A stretch of 64,000 bases of DNA from Ignavibacteria bacterium (GTDB taxonomy: Bacteria; Bacteroidota; Ignavibacteria; Ignavibacteriales; SURF-24), in contig JAAXKQ010000011.1 of the NCBI GenBank assembly GCA_025612245.1, positions 62,001-126,000 on the forward strand, in the 5' to 3' direction. The position numbers were made by a program, and so were the translations under genes. Position 1 is the first letter of the stretch, and every line of letters starts with the position of its first letter. Under the pieces are notes generated by a model. That model had not been told where the DNA came from. It was given only the letters and a program-made list of their open reading frames with translations, and searched no databases. This document shows, piece by piece, positions 18,794 through 27,962 of this stretch.

Positions 18794-19612
18794 TTATTTT
18801 GAATACAGCTCCGCAGCTTTCTCTGCCGAAGAAGTAATGCCTTTGATGAGGGCCGAGCTGAAACCGTTGTGTTCCATCTGGTTTAAGCCCGCAATTGTGC
18901 AGCCCTGTGGAGTTGTAACCTTGTCTACCTCTTTTTCAGGATGGCTGCCAAGGTTAACAAGAAGCGACGCCGCGCCTTTTGCCGTCTGGGCTGCCATTAA
19001 AAGGGCGTCTTCGGCGTGGAACCCGATTTCTATTCCTCCCTGTGAAGCCGCGCGTATGGCTCTCAGGAAAAATGCAATCCCGCAGGCGCAAAGTGCGGTT
19101 GCAGGAACCATCAGTGATTCGTCTATTACGAGTACTTTACCGACAGATTCAAATATTCTTTTTGCCAGTTCAAGGCCGCCTTTGCCGGCCTCATCGGTGC
19201 ATATGCACGTCATGGATTCGCGAATGGCAATTGCAGTATTCGGCATGGCCCTGAGAACGGGAATGCTCCTGTTTTCAAGTTTCTTTCTGATGTCTGAAAT
19301 GGAAGCCCCCGAGACCACGGAAATAACCGTGTGCCTTTTTTCGTCCAGGGAGTCCTTTATCTCTGAAAGGAGCCCATCGAGCTGCCGGGGAGTTACGGCA
19401 ATAATTATCACGTCACTTTTACTTACAGCCGAAGCATTGCTTAGGGCTGTAGAGAAACCCTGATCCTCAAAAATCTTCAGGTGTTCTTTGCTGCGCCTTG
19501 TTACGGTAACTTCCACGGCCTCAAATATTCCGGACTTTACGAGTCCGTTTGCTATTGCCGAACCTATATTCCCGCCGCCCAAGACTGCCGCGGTATGTCT
19601 TTTCTCTGCCAT
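18794..19612 (-). CDS. proC: Pyrroline-5-carboxylate reductase
   Basis: 272 aa; AVLGGGNIGSAIANGL; VLRAMPNTAIAIRESMT; C-terminal TTPQGCTIAGL (typical ..TSPGGTT.. region). Confidence 0.92.
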   Translation of the reverse strand: MAEKRHTAAVLGGGNIGSAIANGLVKSGIFEAVEVTVTRRSKEHLKIFEDQGFSTALSNASAVSKSDVIIIAVTPRQLDGLLSEIKDSLDEKRHTVISVVSGASISDIRKKLENRSIPVLRAMPNTAIAIRESMTCICTDEAGKGGLELAKRIFESVGKVLVIDESLMVPATALCACGIAFFLRAIRAASQGGIEIGFHAEDALLMAAQTAKGAASLLVNLGSHPEKEVDKVTTPQGCTIAGLNQMEHNGFSSALIKGITSSAEKAAELYSK

Positions 19613-19804
19613 CTTTAATCCTGATTCTTAAACATGAAAACAATATAATAAAATGTTCCGAAGAATACTCTGACTTGAAAAGGATTTTAAGTGCGTGTGG
19701 AACTGATTGCATTGTTTTTCAGCGCTAATATTTGTTTTTTGAACGTAATATGGGAACCTCTTGCTGACTGGTTTTTGAACATCCTTATTTATAAGGTACT
19801 GCCT

Positions 19805-20365
19805 ATGGTGGAAATACCAAAGTACAGGTCACTGCTGTTTCTGGATGCTATGGATAAAGAGAGTGGCGGCCTGAACGTAATAATAGAAACTCCCAAAGGG
19901 AGCCGGAATAAATTTAAGTATACTCCGGCTCTGGACATCTTCAAGCTCGACAGCACGCTCCAGGCCGGGGCCAGCTTCCCCTTTGACTTCGGATTTATTC
20001 CTTCGACGCTTGGGGAGGATGGCGATCCGCTGGATATACTGGTTCTCATGGACCAGTCGGTCTATACCGGATGCCTGGTGCCGGCAAGATTGATCGGGGT
20101 AATTGAAGCAAAGCAGATGGAGAAGAAGGGAAAGTTCGAGCGTAACGACCGTCTTATAGGAGTATTTGCAAAATCCCACGCCTATAACGACATAAAAAGC
20201 CTCCAGCAGCTGAATAAAAACGTCCTTGAGGAAATTCAGTTCTTCTTTGAAACGTATAACAGGTACAAGGGCCGTGAGTTCAAGCCTCTTGGACAGTACG
20301 GCCCGAAGCAGGCAATGAAATTAGTCAGGCAGGGGATTAAAACTTTTAATGAGAAATACATCTGA
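19805..20365 (+). CDS. ppa: Inorganic pyrophosphatase
   Basis: Track ORF from 19691; homologous region begins at M19805 (MVEIPKYRSLLFLDAMDKE); ETPKGSRNKFKY, FPFDFGFIPSTLGEDGDPLDILVLMD. Confidence 0.9.
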   Translation: MVEIPKYRSLLFLDAMDKESGGLNVIIETPKGSRNKFKYTPALDIFKLDSTLQAGASFPFDFGFIPSTLGEDGDPLDILVLMDQSVYTGCLVPARLIGVIEAKQMEKKGKFERNDRLIGVFAKSHAYNDIKSLQQLNKNVLEEIQFFFETYNRYKGREFKPLGQYGPKQAMKLVRQGIKTFNEKYI

Positions 20366-20395
20366 ATAAAAAATATTAAGTAAAGGAATTTCATA

Positions 20396-20638
20396 ATGGA
20401 AAACGACAATAATTATGTAAATGACCACGGGGATGAGGACCAGGGCGGACGCAGGCCTGACACCAATCCCGGGGAGTTTGAAGGTGAAAACGAGGTAACG
20501 GGCTACGGGCATAAAAGAAGGCCAAAGGATGAAAAAAAATCTGGCAGCGGCCTTGAGGAATATAACGAGAAAGAGCAGGACAAAAAAGACTCTGAGCCGG
20601 ATCCGTTTAATGGACAGGATAACGTGCAAAATGAATAA
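20396..20638 (+). CDS. Small highly charged hydrophilic protein, unknown
   Basis: 80 aa, ATG preceded by AGGAATTTC; followed by a terminator-like stem-loop. Confidence 0.5.
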   Translation: MENDNNYVNDHGDEDQGGRRPDTNPGEFEGENEVTGYGHKRRPKDEKKSGSGLEEYNEKEQDKKDSEPDPFNGQDNVQNE

Positions 20639-20645
20639 AATGACT

Positions 20646-20681
20646 CTGCCGGGGAAGGTGCAGAGACCTTTTCCCGGCAGA
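20646..20681 (+). terminator. Rho-independent-like stem-loop
   Basis: CTGCCGGGGAAGGT ... ACCTTTTCCCGGCAG nearly perfect inverted repeat. Confidence 0.55.
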
Positions 20682-20865
20682 AACTGCTTTTTCTTTCTGC
20701 CCACCTATCCCTTCTAAGGCAAAGAGTCAAGAGTTCCGGGAGAAAATTTTTTTTTTTTATTTTTGATTTTTCAGTCCAAATAAATAACTTCGCTTCTGAA
20801 GAAAATGAAAATGTATGCTCATATCAGAGAGCTGAAAAATAAAATTATAACTGAAGGGAGTAAAA

Positions 20866-21390
20866 TTGAGCGCGGATATTAAAGAATTAAGCAGTGTCGA
20901 TTTCCTGGATAATTACAGGGAGAAAAAGCAAAAAGGTCCCGTAAAGAGGGAATTTGTCCTTTGCGAAGAAATGAAGTTCATGGCGCAGGAGATCATAAGC
21001 GAAGAGAAAATTGACGTGCATCCTGCAAAAATAGAGTACGTAACCATCGAACCGAATATCTCCAAGAGCACGGCTGCAAAATGCGTCAAGACGGGCAAGG
21101 AATTGAAATTTTTCTCGAACCTTGACTATGTGATCGAGGTTTCAGGGGAACTCTGGACAGCCCTTGACAAGGAAACGAGAAGGATACTGCTTGAGCATGA
21201 ATTAAGACACATACTGGTCCTGCAGAACGACAAGACCGGCGACTGGAACTTTAAGCTCAGAAAGCACGATATCCAGGATTTCGGTAGGATTGTCTCAAAG
21301 AACGGCGTCGACTGGATAAAGAAGGTAAGGCTCTGCTTAAGCTCACTTTACGACATGACTCCGGCTGAAGAGGACAACATACAGATGTAA
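20866..21390 (+). CDS. Putative zinc metallopeptidase (phage-type metallopeptidase domain)
   Basis: 174 aa; LLEHELRHILV (HExxH) and downstream RKHDIQDFGRIVSKNG resembling PhageMetallopep (PF18894)-type proteins. Confidence 0.7.
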   Translation: MSADIKELSSVDFLDNYREKKQKGPVKREFVLCEEMKFMAQEIISEEKIDVHPAKIEYVTIEPNISKSTAAKCVKTGKELKFFSNLDYVIEVSGELWTALDKETRRILLEHELRHILVLQNDKTGDWNFKLRKHDIQDFGRIVSKNGVDWIKKVRLCLSSLYDMTPAEEDNIQM

Positions 21391-21416
21391 TTGTCTTAAG
21401 GCTTGATTTTATTTTT

Positions 21417-21453
21417 GGGATACAGAAAAATAAATTCTGTATCCCTTTTTTTT
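21417..21453. terminator. Rho-independent terminator between convergent genes
   Basis: GGGATACAGAA-loop-TTCTGTATCCC followed by T9. Confidence 0.85.
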
Positions 21454-21458
21454 AATTC

Positions 21459-22700
21459 TTAGCGGTAAAGGTAGTACTTCTTTGAAAGTTTCTTGAATGA
21501 GTCTATATCCTTGTCAAGAAACGACTTCAGGTCCTCAAAGCGCATTTTCTCACCGAATATTTTCCTGACCTTGTCTGTTCCGGCCACCTTGTCAAAAAAG
21601 TCGATCCTGTCTTTCTTTGCCATCTCAAACGGGTTTTTGTCGGGATAGAGCTCATTGTTTGCCTGCATCAAAAGGAATTGAAGCGAAAGCAGGTTAACCT
21701 TCTTCATATCCAACAGGTGGATCTGGACGCCGTGAAGTTCTTTTTTCTCATTGGCGCCGTAGAAAGGCTTAAAGGTAATCGGCCTGAAGAGTACCCCTTT
21801 AATGCCATAAGAGTTCATCTTGTCTGCCAGTTTTTTGCCGTCTATCCATTCGGCGGCAAAAGTTTCAAAAGGAATCGTGTAGCCCACGCCTTCTGAAATT
21901 ACGCCAAGCTCACCCAAAACCCCGGTTGTAACATAATATTCAGGCGTATCATTGTGGGGCACGTGCGGACTTGCAGGAACCCATATGAGCCCGGTTTCCT
22001 TAAACGACATGCTGCGCTTCCAGCCTTTCATCGGGACGACCGTGAGCTTGCACTTGATTCCGCCTTTAAGCATTCCTTCGTCGTTAAGCATCCTGGCCAG
22101 TTCGCCGCAGGTAAGTCCGTAAACATAGGGGATCTTGAACTGGCTTACAAAAGAGATAAATCCGTCTTCAACCAGATTTCCTTCCACCTTGAGCCCGGTT
22201 AAGGGATTCGGCCTGTCTAGAACGACAAACTCCTTGTTGTTTTCTGCCGCGGCTTCCATTGCAACACCCATTGTGCTGATGTAAGTATAGGAACGGCATC
22301 CGTTATCCTGTATGTCATAGACCAGCACGTCAATGTCTTTTAACATCTCAGCCGTAGGTTTCCTGGTCTTTCCATAAAGCGAATAAACAGGAAGTTTTGT
22401 CACGGGATCGGTGTAAAAATCCACGTGTTCACCGGCTGCATAGTCGCCTCTTACGCCGTGCTCGGGCCCGTAGAGCGCAACAAGTTTAACACCGGGAGTC
22501 TCAAAAAGTATATCTATAGTAGACTTTAGCTGCTGGTCGACACCGGTAGGATTTGTAATTAAGCCTATTCTTTTACCCTTAAGAACGTCGAAATTTCTTT
22601 CCTTAAGTATATCGATACCTGTTTTAACCTTCATGGCCTGAGCCTTCAGGCCGGAAAAGGCCAACAGTAGAACTGAACACAATAGTACGATTTTTTTCAT
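21459..22700 (-). CDS. DUF1343 / NamZ-type exo-beta-N-acetylmuramidase, secreted
   Basis: 413 aa with signal peptide; GKRIGLITNPTG, YGPEHGVRGDYAAGE, DIDVLVYDIQDNGCRSYTYISTM, LDRPNPLTG. Confidence 0.9.
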   Translation of the reverse strand: MKKIVLLCSVLLLAFSGLKAQAMKVKTGIDILKERNFDVLKGKRIGLITNPTGVDQQLKSTIDILFETPGVKLVALYGPEHGVRGDYAAGEHVDFYTDPVTKLPVYSLYGKTRKPTAEMLKDIDVLVYDIQDNGCRSYTYISTMGVAMEAAAENNKEFVVLDRPNPLTGLKVEGNLVEDGFISFVSQFKIPYVYGLTCGELARMLNDEGMLKGGIKCKLTVVPMKGWKRSMSFKETGLIWVPASPHVPHNDTPEYYVTTGVLGELGVISEGVGYTIPFETFAAEWIDGKKLADKMNSYGIKGVLFRPITFKPFYGANEKKELHGVQIHLLDMKKVNLLSLQFLLMQANNELYPDKNPFEMAKKDRIDFFDKVAGTDKVRKIFGEKMRFEDLKSFLDKDIDSFKKLSKKYYLYR

Positions 22701-23326
22701 TACTTTAACCTTTGAATGATTTTGTCCACGATTGAAGCGCTTTTTGTCTTTACGTCATTACACAGTATTTCAGCGCTTTTTAAGAGTTCTCCGGCAATCG
22801 TCTGATTTTTCAGAGAACTGCAGTTAATTAAAACATTAAGGAATGCTCCCTGTACGGCAGAGGCTAAGAGTAGGGCTGCCACGCCGGCATCGGAAAGCGA
22901 ATTCTGGTTGCCTTTCTCCGCTACCGAATCTATGAGCGGAAGCACGTCATTGCACAACCTTATTACCTCGGAAGGAACTTCCGCTGCCTGGAACGTTGCC
23001 TGGTCAATTTTCTCCACGCGCTGGGCCTTTTCTTCTTCGGTTTCCTTTGGCAGCTTAAAGGCATCCATGACCCTGTCAAAGGCTTCGTTGTCTTTTTGTG
23101 CCAGGAGAATGAACTTTTCCCTGAAGTCTTCCAGGCTTTTTCTTACTTCAAGCATCTCGGCTTCGCTTCCGGCATACTTCTTTTTACCGATTGTAAGATT
23201 GCAGACCATTGTTCCAAGGCCCGAGGCCAGGCTTCCCAAGAAAGCCGATACGTTGCCTCCGCCGGGGGTGGGGGAGTTGGAGGAAAGTTCGTCCAGGTAC
23301 GATCTTATTGACTTCGAGGTATCCAT
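22700..23326 (-). CDS. Cyclodeaminase/cyclohydrolase family protein (formiminotetrahydrofolate cyclodeaminase, FTCD C-terminal type)
   Basis: 208 aa; LSSNSPTPGGGNVSAFLGSLASGLGTMVCNLT; DAGVAALLLASAVQGAFLNVLIN. Confidence 0.9.
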   Translation of the reverse strand: MDTSKSIRSYLDELSSNSPTPGGGNVSAFLGSLASGLGTMVCNLTIGKKKYAGSEAEMLEVRKSLEDFREKFILLAQKDNEAFDRVMDAFKLPKETEEEKAQRVEKIDQATFQAAEVPSEVIRLCNDVLPLIDSVAEKGNQNSLSDAGVAALLLASAVQGAFLNVLINCSSLKNQTIAGELLKSAEILCNDVKTKSASIVDKIIQRLK

Positions 23327-23379
23327 TTTTTCTCCTGTAAATTGTTTGGTTTCTTCAGGCGGTTTACATTCCTGAATAT

Positions 23380-24396
23380 TTATATCATATAATCGATTAT
23401 CTTTTGTTCCGGAATGAAAGGATTAAGCGTCGAAAGACCCAAGCGTTCAGTTGCAATTTCCACCAGCTTTGTCTCATTTGTCTCCTTGTTTTCGCTGTAG
23501 AATCTTCCTGCCATTAAAAGAGCTTCAAGGGGTACAAGTCCTACAATTTCGCTTCCATCCACCTCAAGGCCGAGCCTTTTGGCTTCTTTCTTTACTTCCT
23601 CAAAAGCCAGGTGGATTGGCACAATGGTATAGTTCTTAAGATTCATGGACACCTGTGTAATACCGTATTTCTCAAGATAAACACCCATTGCCTGAACTGT
23701 CTTAAGGCGCCCCGGGATCCTGATTGCCTGTCCGTCAACCTTTACTATGTTCCCGTTTTCATCTCTTTTCGGCTTGCCCGTTTCCCTCAGGACTTCAGAG
23801 ATTTCTTTTGAATGTTTGATATCAGTAGACTTTATGTTTACGTTGTACGCAATAAGGAAGAATCGTGCCCCCGTAACGAGTGCCCCGAGTTTTGTGTTAA
23901 ATTCAGCTTTACCGAAGTCGGGTTCCCAGGAAGGATCTTTCAGCTTTTCCTCGAGGCCTTCATATTCGCCCTTTCGTATGCTGGAAAGCAGTTTTCTCTG
24001 TGGATTGCGGCTGGCTTCTTCATAAAGGTAGACGGGAAGGTTTAATTCTCCGGCAATCCTTTTGCCGAACTCTTCAGAGATCTTTACGCATTCCTCCATC
24101 GAGGTGTTTTTAACAGGAACAAAAGGTACGACGTCTATTGCCCCGATGCGCGGGTGTTCTCCTTTATGCAGGCGCATGTCAATTTCCTCTGCTGCAGCCT
24201 TGCAGGCGGCAATTGTTCCTTCAAGAATTCCGTTTTCATTTCCAGCAAGCGTTACAACAACTCGGTTATAATCCCTGTCCGGCTCCAGGCTTAAGAGCTT
24301 TACCCCCTCAATTTTCTTTACTGCACCGGAAATTGCCTCAAATACGGCCGGGTTTCTGCCTTCACTGAAGTTGGGTACACATTCAATTATTTTCAT
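23380..24396 (-). CDS. Glutamate formimidoyltransferase (FTCD N-terminal type)
   Basis: 338 aa; IIECVPNFSEGRNPAVFEAI, HKGEHPRIGAIDVVPFVPV, GALVTGARFFLIAYNVN. Confidence 0.93.
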   Translation of the reverse strand: MKIIECVPNFSEGRNPAVFEAISGAVKKIEGVKLLSLEPDRDYNRVVVTLAGNENGILEGTIAACKAAAEEIDMRLHKGEHPRIGAIDVVPFVPVKNTSMEECVKISEEFGKRIAGELNLPVYLYEEASRNPQRKLLSSIRKGEYEGLEEKLKDPSWEPDFGKAEFNTKLGALVTGARFFLIAYNVNIKSTDIKHSKEISEVLRETGKPKRDENGNIVKVDGQAIRIPGRLKTVQAMGVYLEKYGITQVSMNLKNYTIVPIHLAFEEVKKEAKRLGLEVDGSEIVGLVPLEALLMAGRFYSENKETNETKLVEIATERLGLSTLNPFIPEQKIIDYMI

Positions 24397-25667
24397 AAAG
24401 ATAGCCCTTCTTTGAAGTTTGGTTGGTTTCTTGTATAAATTACGCGCCCGTTTTTAATTGTCATTACGTTCAGGTTCTTTCCCACCTGGTAGACTATGTC
24501 GGAATATTCAGTTGTGTCGAAGACCGCAAGGTCGGCCTTCTTTCCAGGTTCAATGCTCCCGGTCTCCTGGCTTAAAGCCAGGGCTTTTGCGGCATTTATT
24601 GTCACGGCCGAAATTACCTCTTCAATTGTCATCTTCATCTTTATTGCCGCAAGGCTCATAACAAGGTTCAGGTTTGCTATGTGTGAAGACCCGGGGTTAT
24701 AATCCGTTGAAATTGATACGATTGCCCCTTTTGAGATCAGGCTGCGTGCAGGGGCAAAGCCGTAGTCGAGGAAAAACGAGACGCCCGGAAGAAGTACGCA
24801 CACGGTTTCCGTAGCTGAGATTTTCTCGATGTCAGTTTCCTTAATTACCTCCAGGTGGTCCAGGCTCGTTGCGTTGTATTTTATTGCCAGGTCAACCCCG
24901 CCCATGGCATTAAACTGCTCGGAATGCAGTTTGATACTGAGTCCAAGATCTCTTGCCTTACGGAAGATCACCTCAACTTCTTCTTTGCTGAAAGCAGTTT
25001 TTTCCAGGAAAGCGTCGCAGAATTTCGCCAGGCGGTGTTCTGCAACCTCAGGCAGCATTTTTTCATTTATCAGCCTCAGGTAGCCTTCTTTATCCGAACG
25101 GTATTCGGCAGGGAAGCTGTGGGCTCCCAGAAAAGTCGGCACGATGTCAATTTCGTAGAGTGTGTTAAGGTGGTTTATGACGCGCAGAAGCTTAATTTCA
25201 TCCTCTGTACTCAGCCCGTAACCGCTTTTAATTTCAAGAGTTGTAATTCCCTGCGTAATGGCGTATTCAATCCTCGGTCGGGCAATTTTTACCAGTTCCT
25301 CAAAACCGGCATTCCTTACGGCATTGACCGTTCTTGCAATTCCGCCGCCTGAACGGGCAATTTCTTCGTAGCTTACACCCGAGAGCTTCTGCCTGAATTC
25401 ATCGGCTCTTGAGCCCGCGAATGCCAGGTGAGTGTGGCAGTCGATTAGCCCGGGGAGGATTACCTTGCCTTCCAGGCTGATTATATTCTGGAAGCTGCCA
25501 GGCTTTATTTTTGAAGAAGGAACGATATCTTTAATTATGTCATCTTCAAGCACCAGAGAGCAGCCTTCAAGCACGTTTACTTCCTGCATCTCAGGGCCGC
25601 GCTTAAAGTTCCTGCCCGAGGTACTGACAGTAACAATCTGCGAAGGAGAAGACAATAGTGTAATCAT
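24393..25667 (-). CDS. hutI: Imidazolonepropionase
   Basis: VILPGLIDCHTHLAFAGSRADEF, GGGIARTVNAVRNA, LEIKSGYGLSTEDEIKLLRV, STDYNPGSSHIANL. Confidence 0.95.
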   Translation of the reverse strand: MITLLSSPSQIVTVSTSGRNFKRGPEMQEVNVLEGCSLVLEDDIIKDIVPSSKIKPGSFQNIISLEGKVILPGLIDCHTHLAFAGSRADEFRQKLSGVSYEEIARSGGGIARTVNAVRNAGFEELVKIARPRIEYAITQGITTLEIKSGYGLSTEDEIKLLRVINHLNTLYEIDIVPTFLGAHSFPAEYRSDKEGYLRLINEKMLPEVAEHRLAKFCDAFLEKTAFSKEEVEVIFRKARDLGLSIKLHSEQFNAMGGVDLAIKYNATSLDHLEVIKETDIEKISATETVCVLLPGVSFFLDYGFAPARSLISKGAIVSISTDYNPGSSHIANLNLVMSLAAIKMKMTIEEVISAVTINAAKALALSQETGSIEPGKKADLAVFDTTEYSDIVYQVGKNLNVMTIKNGRVIYTRNQPNFKEGLSL

Positions 25668-25893
25668 AAGATATAATCCCGCCAAAAACTTATGTCGGTT
25701 GAAAAAATTATTTCTACAGGGTGAATAAATATAAATAATTGCGCGTTCATTTGTAATACTCTGATGGGGAGTCCTCGTCCTTTATTTTAATTTTAAAAAG
25801 CAAAAAGCCCATTTTGAGTAAAAAAGAGGAATATTTTGGCTATAACTCGATAATTTTGTAAATTGCACTATTAAAAATAAAAGGACTTGGAAA

Positions 25894-27390
25894 ATGCCGC
25901 CATCAAGAAAGCTGAAAATTCTTTTTGTTACTTCTGAAGTTGTTCCTTTTGTTAAGACTGGTGGACTGGCTGACGTTTCAGCAGCTTTACCTCAAACTCT
26001 GACTGAACTTGGGCATGAGGTTAGAATTGTTGTTCCAAAGTATGGCGCTATTGATGAAAGAAGGTTTAAGATTCATGAGGTCGTCAGGCTAAAGGATCTG
26101 ACGCTTAATATCGGCGATAAAGACGTGGTCTTTTCTCTCAGGTCTTCCTTCTTGGTGGGGCAGAAAGCCCGGGTCCAGATTTATTTTCTCGATAACTACG
26201 AATATTTCGGCAGCAGGCAGGGCCTGTATGTCGACCCTAATACCGGGACGGACTATCCAGATAACGACGAACGTTTTATACTCTTAGCACGCAGCATTTT
26301 TGAACTGATCAATAAGCTCGGCTGGATACCCGATATAATACACGGCAACGACTGGCAGACAGGCCTTATTCCGGCATACCTGAAGACGATTTATAAAGAC
26401 GATCCTTCGGTGGCATCGGTTAAAAGCGTTTTTACGGTCCATAACCTCGCATACCAGGGCTTTTTCCCGAAAGACGAGTTTTATAAGACGGGGCTTCCCG
26501 AAGAACTGAATTCCGAGAAGGGAATTGAGATATACGGAAGGCTTAACTTTATGAAAAGCGGCCTTATGTTCTCAGACGCAATTACCACCGTAAGCGAACG
26601 CTACGCCGAGGAGATTACAAAAGACGAGGAGTTGAGTGCAGGCCTTAAAAGCGTTCTTACAAAAAGGAAAAAGGACCTGTACGGAATCATTAACGGAATT
26701 GATGACAAGCTTTGGAATCCGGAGACCGACAGTCTGATCCCGAAGAAATATTCAGCCAGGACTTTTGACGAGAAAGCTGAAAATAAAAAGGCACTTACTG
26801 AAAAATTTGAACTTCCTTACGACGAAAATATACCGGTTATCGGATGCATTTCAAGGCTTGTGGATGCAAAGGGTTTCGACCTGATTGCCGCAATTATCGA
26901 AGACCTGATGCAGATGAATCTTCAGATGGTTCTCCTTGGTACCGGCGACAGGAAATACCATACATTGTTCGAGGATATTCATTCTAAATACCCGCAGAAA
27001 TTCTCCTGCTACCTGGGTTTTGATGACGAGCTGGCGCACCTGATTGAAGCCGGGAGCGATATGTTCCTCATGCCTTCACGATATGAACCCTGCGGGCTTA
27101 ACCAGATGTACAGCCTTATGTACGGAACTGTCCCCGTTGTGCGCGAAACAGGCGGACTGGCCGATACGGTCGATAAATACAACGAAAAGGAAGAAACGGG
27201 AAACGGATTCGTTTTTAAGAAATATGACTCCCCGGATCTCCTCAGGGAAATTAAAAGAGCCGTAAAGGTTTTTGGCGAGAGAAAAGCCTGGACTAAAATT
27301 GCGAAAAACGGCATGAAGTCCGACTTCTCTTGGATGGCTTCTGCTAAGAAATATGTGGAATTGTACAAGAAAATTTTAATTAATGATTAA
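25894..27390 (+). CDS. glgA: Glycogen (starch) synthase
   Basis: 498 aa; VTSEVVPFVKTGGLADVSAALP, HGNDWQTGLIPAYL, MPSRYEPCGLNQMYSLMYGTVPVVRETGGLADTV. Confidence 0.96.
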   Translation: MPPSRKLKILFVTSEVVPFVKTGGLADVSAALPQTLTELGHEVRIVVPKYGAIDERRFKIHEVVRLKDLTLNIGDKDVVFSLRSSFLVGQKARVQIYFLDNYEYFGSRQGLYVDPNTGTDYPDNDERFILLARSIFELINKLGWIPDIIHGNDWQTGLIPAYLKTIYKDDPSVASVKSVFTVHNLAYQGFFPKDEFYKTGLPEELNSEKGIEIYGRLNFMKSGLMFSDAITTVSERYAEEITKDEELSAGLKSVLTKRKKDLYGIINGIDDKLWNPETDSLIPKKYSARTFDEKAENKKALTEKFELPYDENIPVIGCISRLVDAKGFDLIAAIIEDLMQMNLQMVLLGTGDRKYHTLFEDIHSKYPQKFSCYLGFDDELAHLIEAGSDMFLMPSRYEPCGLNQMYSLMYGTVPVVRETGGLADTVDKYNEKEETGNGFVFKKYDSPDLLREIKRAVKVFGERKAWTKIAKNGMKSDFSWMASAKKYVELYKKILIND

Positions 27391-27962
27391 TGGCTAATCA
27401 TGCTGTGTTTTTTGACCGGGACGGAACCTTAAACCTGGATCCCGGCTACCTGGGAGAGGCTGAACAAGTTGTGCTTCTGCCCGGCGTTGCAGAGGCTCTG
27501 CTGAGATTGAAAAAAGAAGGCTTCAGGATTGTTGTAATATCAAATCAGTCCGGCATTGCACGGGGATATTTTACTGCCAAAGAGGTTGACGCTGTCAACC
27601 GGAGAATAAATGAGCTCCTTAAGGAATCGGGTGTTACTGTGGATGCTTTCTATTACTGCCCTTATCACCCGGACTTCAATACTCCTGAGGAATGCAGGTG
27701 CAGAAAGCCTTCGCCCCAACTGGTCTTCATGGCCGCCAGGGACTTTGATATCGACCTCGGGAGGTCTTACTTCGTTGGCGACATGATCTCGGACGTTGAA
27801 TGCGGTATTAATGCAGGGGTTAAAACCATCCTGCTAAAAAATACGCTCAAAGAGGAACAAATTTCAGGCTTGCTTGTAAAAGATAAGCTCCCCAACTTTA
27901 TTGCTGAAAATTTAATTGATGCGTCGGATTTTATTATTAAAGATTTTTCCGGAGGAAATTGA
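27390..27962 (+). CDS. HAD-IIIA family phosphatase, D-glycero-D-manno-heptose 1,7-bisphosphate phosphatase-like
   Basis: 190 aa; FFDRDGTLNLDPGYLG, ISNQSGIARGYF, CRCRKPSPQL, VGDMISDVECGINAG. Confidence 0.88.
   Translation: MANHAVFFDRDGTLNLDPGYLGEAEQVVLLPGVAEALLRLKKEGFRIVVISNQSGIARGYFTAKEVDAVNRRINELLKESGVTVDAFYYCPYHPDFNTPEECRCRKPSPQLVFMAARDFDIDLGRSYFVGDMISDVECGINAGVKTILLKNTLKEEQISGLLVKDKLPNFIAENLIDASDFIIKDFSGGN

Noticed and set aside
20529-20717. 62-aa + strand ORF overlapping the acidic small protein and terminator
   Set aside because: Runs through the terminator hairpin in another frame; no RBS.
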